DNA from: Phycisphaerales bacterium
GTDB taxonomy: Bacteria; Planctomycetota; Phycisphaerae; Phycisphaerales; SM1A02
Length of the DNA: 64,000 nt
NCBI GenBank assembly: GCA_030748575.1
Contig: JASMLR010000001.1
Span: 1 to 64,000 of the forward strand
Direction of reading: 5' to 3'
The stretch's first letter is position 1, and every line of letters begins with the position of its first letter. The position numbers and the translations under genes are program-made. Below the pieces are notes generated by a model. The model was not told where the DNA came from, ran no database searches, and was given only the letters and a program-made list of their open reading frames with translations. Below, piece after piece: positions 25,818 to 34,354 of the stretch.

Positions 25818-27413
25818 TCACGCCTCGTGCCGGCGTCCGGTGAGGAACCAGGTGTGAATGGACCCCTTGCCCTTGATGTCGATGTCGCCCCTCGGTTCAA
25901 ACGTGTAGTCGTCCGCGAGCCGCACCCGCACCGCGTCTGAGACCTGAATGTGCCCCGGTTCGCTGCTCGACTCCATGCGGCTGGCGACGTTGACGACGTC
26001 GCCCCACAGGTCGTATGCAAATTTGCTCGTTCCCACAATGCCCGCAACCACGGTCCCGGTATGGACGCCCGTGCGCATGGCGAGCGGCCTTCCGGACCGT
26101 TCCGCGTAGGCGGCCAGTATCTCCTGCATGTCCAGCGCGAAGTCCGCGATTTGCTGGGCGTGCGTCGGGCTTCGGTCCGGCACTCCGGCCACGACCATGT
26201 AGCAGTCGCCAATGGTCTTGATTTTCTCGAGTCCATGCTTCGCTGCCAGTTCGTCGAGCATGCCGAACACTTCGTTGAGCATGTCGACAACCTGCTTGGC
26301 GCCGATTCGGCCGCTCATTTCAGTGAATCCAACGATGTCGCTGAAAAGCACGGTGACTTCGGGGTACGACTCGGCGATTGAATCTTCACCCTGCTTGAGG
26401 CGGTCCGCAATGGCCGCAGGCAGGACGTTGAGAAGGAGTTTCTCACTTCGCTGCTGCTCGCGTTCAAGAGACTCGGCCTGTGTCGCGATTCTCGCGGTTG
26501 CGGCTTCGGCGTCTACCAGACTCTGATCAACCGCCTCCACCATGTCATCGAACGTGGCGCCGAGGGTGGCCAGTTCACCGCCCCCTGAGAGATTGGCGCG
26601 GGCACTGCGGTCCCCATCGGTGATGCGCTGGGCAACCTGCGCGAGCTGCTCCACCGGGCGGAGCACTCTCGATCGAATCAACAGCACCGAGATGGCCGTT
26701 GTCAGGAGCAGAATCGTGGCAATGAGAATTTCGATCCACGCCAGCCACCGCTCACGCGTGTTGAGAGAGGCAACCTCGGCTGCCGTCCGCTCGTCGATCA
26801 AACGCATGAATTCGCCGATGGGCTCCATGATGCCGGCCTTGGCCTCGTGGTAGGAGTCGCCGTGAAGAAGAGAAAGGGCTCGCTGTGGATCAGATTCACC
26901 CTCGACGGAAAACGTGCCCGTCCCATCGTCAAAGCGGCCCTTGACCGCGTTCATGGCGACGTCCTCAAGCCGAATGAGCGTATCGGAGCGATTCTGAGAC
27001 TCAGTCAGCTTGCCGAACTCTTCGTTGGTGAACCCGGCGTCGAGCATTCGATGCCTGAGCGAATACGCCTCACCGTCCGGCCACTCACCACCCAGATCTG
27101 CGGCGACGAGATCCCAATACACGCCTTCGTACCCGAGGGGTCGCGGCACCTCGCCGTTGCGAATGTCCAGAACGCGGCGGAAGTGCGCTTCAAACCGGGG
27201 ATCTCCGGTTGCAACGTAGGTTCGCGCGAACCGCGTGAGGTCGTCCGATGACTGCCGCAACTCGTCGGCGAGGCGATACGACTCGTACCGCCGGATCACC
27301 GCCGCTTCGGCAAGCATCTGCGTCTGTTGCATGGCGACCGCCAGTGAGATGAGCGCCGCAACGAGCACCAACTGCACCGCGAGCAGGATCAGGAGCACGG
27401 TCCTGATCCGCAT
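25818..27413 (-). CDS. membrane adenylate/guanylate cyclase with HAMP domain
   Basis: A 531-residue sensor cyclase. Helix 1 (residues 5-28) and helix 2 (about 225-250) enclose a periplasmic sensing domain; a HAMP linker (RSRVLRPVEQLAQVAQRITD) and a coiled coil lead into a class III catalytic domain from about 335: VTVLFSDIVGFTEMSG holds the first metal Asp, IKTIGDCYMVVAG the second, and LWGDVVNVASRME the transition-state Asn/Arg. It should make cAMP or cGMP in response to an unknown periplasmic signal. Its ATG shares the final A of the sigma-factor stop (TGATG), so the two proteins are coupled in translation. Confidence 0.9.
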   Translation of the reverse strand: MRIRTVLLILLAVQLVLVAALISLAVAMQQTQMLAEAAVIRRYESYRLADELRQSSDDLTRFARTYVATGDPRFEAHFRRVLDIRNGEVPRPLGYEGVYWDLVAADLGGEWPDGEAYSLRHRMLDAGFTNEEFGKLTESQNRSDTLIRLEDVAMNAVKGRFDDGTGTFSVEGESDPQRALSLLHGDSYHEAKAGIMEPIGEFMRLIDERTAAEVASLNTRERWLAWIEILIATILLLTTAISVLLIRSRVLRPVEQLAQVAQRITDGDRSARANLSGGGELATLGATFDDMVEAVDQSLVDAEAATARIATQAESLEREQQRSEKLLLNVLPAAIADRLKQGEDSIAESYPEVTVLFSDIVGFTEMSGRIGAKQVVDMLNEVFGMLDELAAKHGLEKIKTIGDCYMVVAGVPDRSPTHAQQIADFALDMQEILAAYAERSGRPLAMRTGVHTGTVVAGIVGTSKFAYDLWGDVVNVASRMESSSEPGHIQVSDAVRVRLADDYTFEPRGDIDIKGKGSIHTWFLTGRRHEA

Positions 27414-28240
27414 CAGGCGTCGTCGCCGCTGGCCATGGCGTCTGTGATGCGGGTTGCTACGGGGTCGGGAAGGTCGTCGGCGCCGAGGGCCTGGCACATG
27501 TCCTGCGTGAGATCCAGCGACTCGAATACCGCCTTGCATCGGCCGGTCAGTACGCCCGGCGGGATCTCAAAGTCAACTCCCCGATCCATGGCTGCTTGCT
27601 TGGCGTCAAGCAGATCGCGGCAAATGCTCGACTCATAGTCACCGGTCGCGCTCGGATTGGGAAGACTCAGTTCGATGGCCTTGCGGAGTGCAAGCCGGGC
27701 CCGATGCACGCGCACGCGAACCGTCGTTTCATTCATGCCCGTGATGTCCGCGATTTCAGGGCCGGAGAACCCGACGATTTCCTTGAGCACCAGCGGCATC
27801 CGATACTCCACGGGAAGGTCGGCGATGGCCGCCTCAAGCCGCTGCCGAGCTTCGGCCCGGACCGCGTCATTGAGTGGGGAGGCATCCTCGGTGGACGCCA
27901 TCCAGACCAGACCGCACTGGTCGAGCAGAATGTCATCGGCCGGCAGTTCCGCTGCGGCCGGGCCCTTCTTCTGGTGCATCCGTTGGCAGGTTCGCGCGGC
28001 GATTCGGTACAGCCACGTGGTGGCCTTGGCGTCTCCCCGAAACGTCGGCCAACTTCGGAAGGCCTCAAGCATCGTCTCCTGAACGAGATCAGCGGCTTCG
28101 TCTTCGTTGCCGCAGAATCGCCGTCCCAGACCGTAGAGCATGCCTCCGTGGGCCCGCATCAACTGCTGAACTGCGTCCGAGGGGTTCGACCCGGGATCCG
28201 GGTCGCCGGGCGGGGGTGGATTGGTGGAGGAGTGGCTCAT
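27413..28240 (-). CDS. ECF-type RNA polymerase sigma factor with C-terminal extension
   Basis: A 275-residue sigma-70 family factor. Region 2 is visible at about 30-100 (LVQETMLEAFRSWPTFRGDA followed by WLYRIAARTC) and region 4 at about 140-195 (LPVEYRMPLVLKEIVGFSGP, then MNETTVRVRVHRARLALRKA). A further 70-80 residues follow (RDLLDAKQAAMDRGVDFEIP...), unlike a minimal ECF factor; they could be a regulatory or anti-sigma-like domain but lack a clear zinc HC2 motif. The ATG at 28240 follows AGAAGGGG. Directly coupled to the cyclase gene, it may transcribe genes in response to the same signal. Confidence 0.88.
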   Translation of the reverse strand: MSHSSTNPPPPGDPDPGSNPSDAVQQLMRAHGGMLYGLGRRFCGNEDEAADLVQETMLEAFRSWPTFRGDAKATTWLYRIAARTCQRMHQKKGPAAAELPADDILLDQCGLVWMASTEDASPLNDAVRAEARQRLEAAIADLPVEYRMPLVLKEIVGFSGPEIADITGMNETTVRVRVHRARLALRKAIELSLPNPSATGDYESSICRDLLDAKQAAMDRGVDFEIPPGVLTGRCKAVFESLDLTQDMCQALGADDLPDPVATRITDAMASGDDA

Positions 28241-28437
28241 ACACAGGCCCCTTCTGAGAAGGCATCGTACCACCACGCTGATACACTCGACGCGGTGTCA
28301 TGGCTGTAGGGTGCCCCAGCGAGTTTCTGTCGGTACTTTGCAGTTTTTACTGAAACACTTGGGGCCTCGGTTGTCCCTGGCGGGCCGAGCCTCGGCGACT
28401 GCTTCCGAGGAAGAGGGTCAGGGCGGGAGTGACGCAG

Positions 28438-29892
28438 ATGCTTCTTCGAATGGTCTATGACGACGCGTTGGCTCAGGCGGCCTATGTCATTGGTTGTCAG
28501 GCGACTGGCGAAGCCATCGTCTTTGACCCGGAGCGAGACGTTGATCGGTATATGCAGATTGCGACCGATCACGGGCTGCAGATCGTCGCGGTGGCCGAGA
28601 CGCACATTCACGCCGACTTTCTGTCCGGCGGCCGCGAGCTTGCCGAGCGGGTTGGGGCTGCCTTGTTCCTCTCGGACGAGGGCGACGCCGACTGGAAGTA
28701 CGGCTGGTTGCATGATCGCCACGGCGGCGGAACCTATGACCATCGGCTGCTGAAGGACGGCGACACCTTTACGGTCGGCCATCTCGAGTTTCGCGCTGTG
28801 CACACGCCTGGCCATACCCCCGAGCACCTCTCGTATGAGGTGCGGGACATGGGCGGCGGGGCAGACGAGCCCATGGGCGTGGTGACCGGCGACTTCGTCT
28901 TTGTCGGCGATCTCGGTCGACCGGACCTTCTTGAGACTGCCGCGGGAATTGCCAATACCAAGGAAGCCGGCGCTCGAGCCCTTGGAACTTCGGCCCGCGC
29001 GTTTCTTGACCTTCCTGATCATCTTCAGGTCTGGCCTGCGCATGGCAGCGGAAGTGCGTGCGGTAAGGCGTTGGGCGCCGTGCCACAGAGCACCGTTGGA
29101 TATGAACGCCGGTTCAACCCGGCCCTTCGGCTGGCTCAGGATGAAACCGCGTTTGTCGATTTCATTCTCACAGGCCAGCCCGACCCACCGTACTACTTCG
29201 CGCGAATGAAGCAGCTCAACCGGGATGGTGTGCCCGTGCTCGGGGAACTTCCTCAGCCGGCGCATCTGTCTGCAGACCAGCTCGCTGCCATCGACACACG
29301 GACGGTGGCCGTGGTCGATACCCGACCGTGGGCCGCCTTCAGGGCAGGGCATCTTGCCGGGAGCCTGAAGCCGCTCGGTGGCGTGGGCTTTCTCGCGAGT
29401 CTGGGGTCTTTCATTCAGGCTGACGAGGACATCGTTCTGATTGTGGAGAGGGACCGTCTGGAAGAGACAGTTCGCCAACTGGTCCGGATCGGTCTGGACC
29501 GAATCATCGGCTGGACCAGCCCGTCGACGCTCGCTGTGGCGCTGGAGTCCGTCGGAGGCGGCGCCACCATCGACGAGGTCGCGCCCGGCGACGTGCCGGC
29601 CATGGTCGACGCAGGCGCGGCGCTGCTTGACGTGAGAACGACCAGCGAATGCGCCGAAGGCATGATCGACGGCGCGGTCAACATTCCATACACCCGGCTT
29701 CTCGCGCGATTCGAGGAGTTGCCCGAGGGCGAGCCGGTCATCATCAATTGCAAGGGCGGCGGACGATCCGCGGCGGCATGTACCATGCTCGCTCGCGCAG
29801 GTCGCAGCGTCGCCAACCTCGAGGGAGGCTTCATGGCCTGGACCGCCGCGGTGGAGCGGGACGGTTCGCGGGCCGGACAACACACCTCGTGA
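28438..29892 (+). CDS. CstB-like persulfide dioxygenase/sulfurtransferase (MBL plus two rhodanese domains)
   Basis: A 484-residue protein with three modules. Residues 1-250 are a metallo-beta-lactamase fold with ETHIHADFLSGG, TPGHTPEHLSY, VTGDFVFVGDLGRPDL and WPAHGSGSACG, the pattern of persulfide dioxygenases, which oxidise glutathione or CoA persulfide to sulfite. About 265-365 is a rhodanese-like domain without an active-site Cys; about 375-480 is a rhodanese with catalytic Cys in IINCKGGGRSAA. This three-part layout is that of CstB. The sulfite exporter and second rhodanese just downstream support a sulfide/persulfide detoxification role. ATG 28438 is chosen for its spacing to GGGAG; GTG 28429 is possible. 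Confidence 0.88.
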   Translation: MLLRMVYDDALAQAAYVIGCQATGEAIVFDPERDVDRYMQIATDHGLQIVAVAETHIHADFLSGGRELAERVGAALFLSDEGDADWKYGWLHDRHGGGTYDHRLLKDGDTFTVGHLEFRAVHTPGHTPEHLSYEVRDMGGGADEPMGVVTGDFVFVGDLGRPDLLETAAGIANTKEAGARALGTSARAFLDLPDHLQVWPAHGSGSACGKALGAVPQSTVGYERRFNPALRLAQDETAFVDFILTGQPDPPYYFARMKQLNRDGVPVLGELPQPAHLSADQLAAIDTRTVAVVDTRPWAAFRAGHLAGSLKPLGGVGFLASLGSFIQADEDIVLIVERDRLEETVRQLVRIGLDRIIGWTSPSTLAVALESVGGGATIDEVAPGDVPAMVDAGAALLDVRTTSECAEGMIDGAVNIPYTRLLARFEELPEGEPVIINCKGGGRSAAACTMLARAGRSVANLEGGFMAWTAAVERDGSRAGQHTS

Positions 29893-29948
29893 CGACATAT
29901 GCCCGAGCCGATCGGGCGACAGGGCCCCCCCCCCAACTGCTCCCCGGT

Positions 29949-29965
29949 CGGTCGCTTTGCGACCG
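29949..29965 (+). terminator. GC-rich hairpin after the CstB-like gene
   Basis: CGGTCGC, loop TTT, GCGACCG: a perfect 7-bp stem in the 133-base gap between the CstB-like gene and the exporter. A short T-run (GTTTTGG) follows about 15 bases later. It could attenuate readthrough into the exporter gene; it is not a textbook terminator. Confidence 0.3.
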
Positions 29966-30025
29966 GCCGGGTGAGTGGTGTTTTGGGGGTCGGCCTATGC
30001 GGGCCATGGGCCCGGAGAGGGAGCG

Positions 30026-30862
30026 GTGATCTGGGCGGCGCTCGGCGCAGTCGTCATCGGCCTCAGCCTCGGCCTCATGGGCTCCGGGGGGTCGATTCTG
30101 ACCGTTCCCGTCCTGGTCTACGTCCTCGGTCACGCCGATAAGCCTGCGATCGCCGAGTCACTGGCCATTGTGGGCGGTATTGCGCTCATTGGAGCGTTGC
30201 CCGGGCTGATGCGGCGCACGGTCGATTGGAGGTCCGCGGTGCTGTTCGGGCTCCCGGCGGTCGCCGGGACCTGGATCGGCGCGTGGATCTCTTTGTGGGT
30301 GCCCGGCGGCGTCCAACTTCTCGTGTTTGCCGTCGTCATGCTGCTTGCCGCAGGCTTCATGATGCGGGGCGGCAACTCAAGTGATTCCGGCGAGTCCTCC
30401 GCCCGTCCCAACGCGATGCTCATGCTGACCGAGGGCCTCGGGGTCGGCGTGCTGACCGGGCTCGTCGGCGTTGGGGGCGGGTTTCTGGTCGTTCCAGCGC
30501 TGGTGCTTCTGGGCGGACTCTCGATGCGGCACGCTATTGCGACGAGTCTCGTCATCATTGCGGGCAAGTCGATCGTTGGGTTCTGGAAGTACCTCGGTGT
30601 GTTGTCGGAGCTCGATCTGGGGGTCGACTGGAGCGTGATCTGGCTGTTCATCGCGGTCGGAGGCGTGGGGGCCATCGCGGGCGGCCGCGTGGGGAGAATG
30701 ATCGACCAGCACCGCTTGAAGCGTGCATTCGCGGTCTTTCTGGTGGCCATGGGGCTGGTGATTGGCATTCGCGAGGCCATGCACCTCAGCAGAGTGGAAG
30801 AATCCGCCGAACATGAGCGGTCCGTGGAAACGCTGGGCGGCGAAAGCGCCCCTGAAGCATGA
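30026..30862 (+). CDS. TauE/SafE-family sulfite exporter
   Basis: A 278-residue inner-membrane protein with about eight hydrophobic helices and the family repeats GLMGSGGSILTVPVLVY near the N-terminus and GLVGVGGGFLVVPALVLL in the middle. TauE/SafE proteins export sulfite, sulfoacetate or other anions. Placed between a persulfide dioxygenase and a membrane rhodanese, export of sulfite or thiosulfate is the likely job, as in cst-type operons. The start is the GTG at 30026, with GAGAGGGAG just upstream. Confidence 0.85.
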   Translation: MIWAALGAVVIGLSLGLMGSGGSILTVPVLVYVLGHADKPAIAESLAIVGGIALIGALPGLMRRTVDWRSAVLFGLPAVAGTWIGAWISLWVPGGVQLLVFAVVMLLAAGFMMRGGNSSDSGESSARPNAMLMLTEGLGVGVLTGLVGVGGGFLVVPALVLLGGLSMRHAIATSLVIIAGKSIVGFWKYLGVLSELDLGVDWSVIWLFIAVGGVGAIAGGRVGRMIDQHRLKRAFAVFLVAMGLVIGIREAMHLSRVEESAEHERSVETLGGESAPEA

Positions 30863-30884
30863 TGCAGCACAGGAGGTCAGGTCG

Positions 30885-31466
30885 ATGACGGATGTCTCAG
30901 CGTTGGGGGTACAGGCGGTTTCGGTCGAGGAACTCAAGCAGTGGATAGACGACGGCGACGCCGTGCTGGTCGATGTCCGCGAACCCGACGAGTTCGGCGC
31001 AGGCCATATTCCCAGTGCGAGGCTGCTCCCACTGGGCGTCATCGAATCAGAGAGCGTTCCGGACGAATTCGGCCTGAAGACCGTGCTGTATTGCCGCAGT
31101 GGCAATCGGTCCGGCATGGCGGCCGAGAAACTCGCGGCCGAGCGGGGTGGTGAGGTCATGCACCTTGCGGGCGGCATATCGGCGTGGAGCGGCTCGGGCC
31201 TTCCCGTGACCGAGGGACGTGGCCCCGGGGTGAGCATTCAACGCCAGGTCCACATGGTGATCGGCGCTAGCGTGCTTGCGGCGACCATTCTGTCTGTGCT
31301 GGTGTGGCCCTGGACGCTGCTCATCGCCGCGTTCTTTGGCGCCGGGCTGCTGCTTGCGGGCCTGACGGGAACGTGCGGGCTGGCAACGGTCCTGAAGCAC
31401 ATGCCGTGGAACCGCGTGAAGCCCACGACGGCCGGTCGGGCATCCGCTGGTCGCTGCTGCACCTAG
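30885..31466 (+). CDS. rhodanese fused to DUF2892-like membrane segment
   Basis: A 193-residue protein. Residues 10-110 are a rhodanese domain with active-site Cys in YCRSGNRSGMAAEKL, which would carry a persulfide. Residues 120-180 contain two hydrophobic helices and a GLTGTCGLATVLKHMPWN segment typical of YgaP-like DUF2892 proteins, anchoring it in the inner membrane. YgaP-type sulfurtransferases act at the cytoplasmic face. AGGAGG lies 10 bases before the ATG; the gene is 22 bases after the exporter and in the same operon. Confidence 0.88.
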   Translation: MTDVSALGVQAVSVEELKQWIDDGDAVLVDVREPDEFGAGHIPSARLLPLGVIESESVPDEFGLKTVLYCRSGNRSGMAAEKLAAERGGEVMHLAGGISAWSGSGLPVTEGRGPGVSIQRQVHMVIGASVLAATILSVLVWPWTLLIAAFFGAGLLLAGLTGTCGLATVLKHMPWNRVKPTTAGRASAGRCCT

Positions 31467-31478
31467 CAGTGGACGGGC

Positions 31479-32756
31479 GTGACGAGCCCGGGGATACTCC
31501 GCCGCATGACGGAGGCGGGATCGAGGGCGATCAGGCAGGGCGGAGCAGTTGCGCCGTGGATTGCGTGGACGGCAGCGACCGTCTTTGTGCTCTATCAACT
31601 GGCCACGCAGAATTCGGTTTCAGCGATGGAACCGGCGATGGAACGCGACCTCTCCATCTCCCAGATGCAGGTCGGCATTGTCTCGGCGTCGTTTCTGTTC
31701 GTGTATGCCTTGATGCAACTTCCGGCAGGACTTCTGCTCGATCGATACCGACCTCGCCTGCTGCTCCCACCGGCCGCATTGGGTGTGGCGGGCTCGGCGT
31801 GGCTCCTGTCCATTTCGGGTGGGTTCTGGAGCGCCGTTGCTGCGCGGGCGTTGATGGGCGCATGCGCCGCGTTTGCATTTCCCGGAGCAGGGCTGGTGGC
31901 TCGCCGCAGGCTGCCCCCAGCCCAGTTTGCGCTGGCGATGGGGCTGATTGACTTCGCGTTTGGGGCGGGCGCGTATCTGGGAAACGCAGGTGTCGCTGCC
32001 CTGATGAACATGCAGACCTGGCAGCAGGTGATGGCGGACTTTGCATTGGCAGGCGCTGTGGTCGCCTTGCTCTGCTGGCTGTTCATTGGATCGACCTCTC
32101 CGCGGGGCGAGGCGGCCACCGAGGAGGCGCTCGCCAAGCCACTTTGGACATCTCTAAAGGAAGTGTTCAGCGTCCGGCAGGTTCGGCTGGCGGCGATCAC
32201 GTCCGGCGCACTCATGGCCATGCTGTTCGGCTTCGGAGGGCTCTGGGATGTGTCCCTGCAGCAAGCGTTCGGGTACTCCCATGATCAGGCTGTGAGTCTG
32301 AACAGTTGGTTGTTCATTGGCGTGGCGATCATGCCACCGATCGCCGGCTGGGCGGCGGACCGGTGGAGAAAGCGCCGCCCCATTCTCTTCGGCGGGCAGA
32401 TTGTTGCGCTCATGGCCGTGACCGCGGTGCTGGGCGTCGATGCACCGCTTCCGCTGTGGGTGGTCAAGGTGAATCTGCTGCTGCTTGGGCTGGGTATCGG
32501 AACGTGCGTCCTGACCTTCCCCATCGCATGCGACGCCGTCTCCCCATCGAATGCCGGCGCGGCCATCGGGCTGGTCAATGCCGTCGGACTCGCTTCGTCG
32601 GCGGTCTTTCAAGTGGTCCCTGGAGTCGCCCTGGACCTTGCCGGCAGCCACTCGCTGTTGATCATGAGGCTTGTGCTGACCGTCTTTGCGATTGCGATCG
32701 TCGCTGGCGCGGTCGCTACATGGCGTATGACACCGTGTTCACCGCGGCCGGGGTGA
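31479..32756 (+). CDS. MFS transporter
   Basis: A 425-residue permease with twelve hydrophobic helices and a major-facilitator loop between helices 2 and 3 (LPAGLLLDRYRPRLLL). The N-terminal SAMEPAMERDLSISQMQVGI resembles nitrate/sugar-phosphate-type MFS proteins with unknown substrates. It starts 12 bases after the rhodanese gene, so it may belong to the sulfur operon, but nothing in the sequence shows sulfur-compound transport. The start is either GTG 31479 (GGACGGG upstream) or ATG 31506. Confidence 0.82.
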   Translation: MTSPGILRRMTEAGSRAIRQGGAVAPWIAWTAATVFVLYQLATQNSVSAMEPAMERDLSISQMQVGIVSASFLFVYALMQLPAGLLLDRYRPRLLLPPAALGVAGSAWLLSISGGFWSAVAARALMGACAAFAFPGAGLVARRRLPPAQFALAMGLIDFAFGAGAYLGNAGVAALMNMQTWQQVMADFALAGAVVALLCWLFIGSTSPRGEAATEEALAKPLWTSLKEVFSVRQVRLAAITSGALMAMLFGFGGLWDVSLQQAFGYSHDQAVSLNSWLFIGVAIMPPIAGWAADRWRKRRPILFGGQIVALMAVTAVLGVDAPLPLWVVKVNLLLLGLGIGTCVLTFPIACDAVSPSNAGAAIGLVNAVGLASSAVFQVVPGVALDLAGSHSLLIMRLVLTVFAIAIVAGAVATWRMTPCSPRPG

Positions 32757-32792
32757 TACGATCCACGGTCTATCACAGGAGCGACCAGGTCC

Positions 32793-33839
32793 ATGGAATG
32801 CGGGTTGATTGGATTGCAGGGGTGTGGCAAGACGACGCTGTTTCAGGCGCTCACGTCGCATGCGGTTCCGGTGCAGGTCGGGTCGATGAAGCCCAATGTC
32901 GGTATCGCCCCCATGCCTGACGAGCGGCTCGAACGCATTGCTGAGTTCATCCCACCAGAGAAACTGATTCCAGCCACGGTGCAGGTGGTCGATATTCCCG
33001 GCGTCCCCTCCGGGAGTGGGGCGTCCGGGCTCAATCAGGTTCTGGCGCACATCCGAACGGTCGACGCGTTGGTGCATGTTGTGAATTGCTGGGGCGAGTC
33101 TGACCCCGCCGCCGACCTGGATTCCATGGATGCCGAACTGGTGCTGGCGGACCTTGTCGTCGCCGAGGGTGCCGTGGACAAGGCGAAGCGAGCGGCCCGC
33201 AGTGGGGATGCCGACGCCAGAAAACGGCTCGCGGTGCTCGAGCGGGTTCAGGAGACCCTCAGCGAGGAGCAGCCGGTCCGTGCGGTGGACTGGGACGACG
33301 CTGAGCGGGCCATTCTGAAGTCGTATGGATTCATGTCGGCCAAGCCGCTCCTGTATGTGGCGAATGTGTCGGAGGACGCGGTGTCCGGGGATTCCTCGGC
33401 AGTGGCCGCCGTGCGTGAGGCCGCGCAGGCTGCGGGGACGACTGCAGTGACCATCTGCGCGACGCTTGAAAGCGAGATTGCGGAGATGGACGAGGCGGAT
33501 CGGGCGGACATGATGGTGTCGATGGGAATCGACCGACCTGCCATCGGCGTGCTCGCCGCAGCCATGAACCACGTACTTGGTCTCTCGACGTTCTACACGG
33601 CTGGCGAGAAGGAAGTTCGCGCCTGGTCAATACCACGGGGTGCACCTGCCCCGGAGGCGGCAGGCACGATCCACAGTGATATTCAGCGGGGGTTTATTCG
33701 CGCCGAGTGCTACCACTGCGATGACCTGTTTGAACTCAAGAGCGAGCGGGCCATCAAGGAGGCTGGTCGTCTGCGGAGCGAGGGCAAAGCCTACGAAATG
33801 CAGGATGGGGATGTCGTGCACTTCCTCTTCAACGTGTAA
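32793..33839 (+). CDS. ychF: YchF-like ATPase (Obg family)
   Basis: A 348-residue P-loop protein. G1 is GLQGCGKTTLF (7-17), the G3 equivalent DIPGV lies near 70, and G4 reads YVANVSED, the altered specificity motif that makes YchF prefer ATP. The C-terminal RGFIRAECYHCDDLFELKSE, then MQDGDVVHFLFNV, is the TGS-type DUF933 domain. It lacks the NVGKST form of G1 typical of YchF, so it is a divergent relative. YchF binds ribosomes and affects oxidative-stress responses and translation. GGAGCGACC precedes the ATG. Confidence 0.82.
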   Translation: MECGLIGLQGCGKTTLFQALTSHAVPVQVGSMKPNVGIAPMPDERLERIAEFIPPEKLIPATVQVVDIPGVPSGSGASGLNQVLAHIRTVDALVHVVNCWGESDPAADLDSMDAELVLADLVVAEGAVDKAKRAARSGDADARKRLAVLERVQETLSEEQPVRAVDWDDAERAILKSYGFMSAKPLLYVANVSEDAVSGDSSAVAAVREAAQAAGTTAVTICATLESEIAEMDEADRADMMVSMGIDRPAIGVLAAAMNHVLGLSTFYTAGEKEVRAWSIPRGAPAPEAAGTIHSDIQRGFIRAECYHCDDLFELKSERAIKEAGRLRSEGKAYEMQDGDVVHFLFNV

Positions 33840-33904
33840 CGAGCGGACTTTGCTAGGGTGCGTGGGCACCGATCAGGGGATCGGGCTGCTGAAAGGAGCA
33901 ACCT

Positions 33905-34065
33905 ATGGGCTGGTTGACGTGCCCGAAGTGTCATGGACAGGCCACGGGGGCCGAGGGTGTCTGATCATCGGGCTGATCATTCTCTTCTTTCCGATTGGGC
34001 TGCTGTTCCTGCTCATCAAACCGACGTACCAGTGCCGTTCATGTGGGTACCGGTTCCAGACCTGA
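33905..34065 (+). pseudogene. small zinc-ribbon membrane protein, broken by a one-base frameshift
   Basis: The first frame reads MGWLTCPKCHGQATG and stops at 33962-33964. In the -1 frame the sequence continues GRGCLIIGLIILFFPIGLL, then a short loop, QCRSCGYRFQT and a stop at 34065. Together they make a sensible 53-residue protein: CPKC, one or two membrane helices, CRSC, i.e. a two-knuckle zinc ribbon around a hydrophobic hairpin. One extra G in the G5 run at 33946-33950 would restore it. AAAGGAGC lies well placed before the ATG. It is either a real lesion or a homopolymer error. Confidence 0.65.
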
Positions 34066-34072
34066 GGGCACC

Positions 34073-34354
34073 ATGGGTGTTTGCAGCAAGTCCGCGATGG
34101 CATATGAGGCTTTCGGGAGTCTCCCCGGCGTAGGCCCAAGCATGGCCGTGGATCTGTGGGACCTGAGAATGCGTTCCATTGAAGATGTCGCCAGCGGCGA
34201 TCCTCAGGCCATGTATGAAGAGACCCGCCGCCAGGCTGGAGGGACGATGGATCGGTGCGTGCTCTATGTGTACCGCTGCGCTGTGGCGGTGGCCGCCGAT
34301 CCCGACCTCAAGCCCGAACTGCAGAAGTGGTGGCACTGGAAGGATCGTCGTTGA
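34073..34354 (+). CDS. Cdd1/helix-hairpin-helix protein
   Basis: A 93-residue protein of the Cdd1 'pathogenicity locus' type (TfoX_C-like): a helix-hairpin-helix at FGSLPGVGPSMAVDLWDLR, then SIEDVASGDPQAMYEE, and a C-terminal LYVYRCAVAVA...ELQKWWHWKD. The fold suggests nucleic-acid binding; function unknown in any organism I know of. A GAGGG site precedes the ATG. Its stop overlaps the next start by four bases (TTGA). Confidence 0.75.
   Translation: MGVCSKSAMAYEAFGSLPGVGPSMAVDLWDLRMRSIEDVASGDPQAMYEETRRQAGGTMDRCVLYVYRCAVAVAADPDLKPELQKWWHWKDRR

Noticed and set aside
28237-29898. A 553-codon open frame antisense to the CstB-like gene
   Set aside because: The plus-strand product has three recognisable domains with active-site motifs; the antisense frame matches nothing and is expected in GC-rich DNA with strong third-position bias.
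33940-33964. Programmed -1 ribosomal frameshift in the zinc-ribbon gene
   Set aside because: The G run does not form a standard slippery heptamer in the reading frame and no downstream structure was evident.
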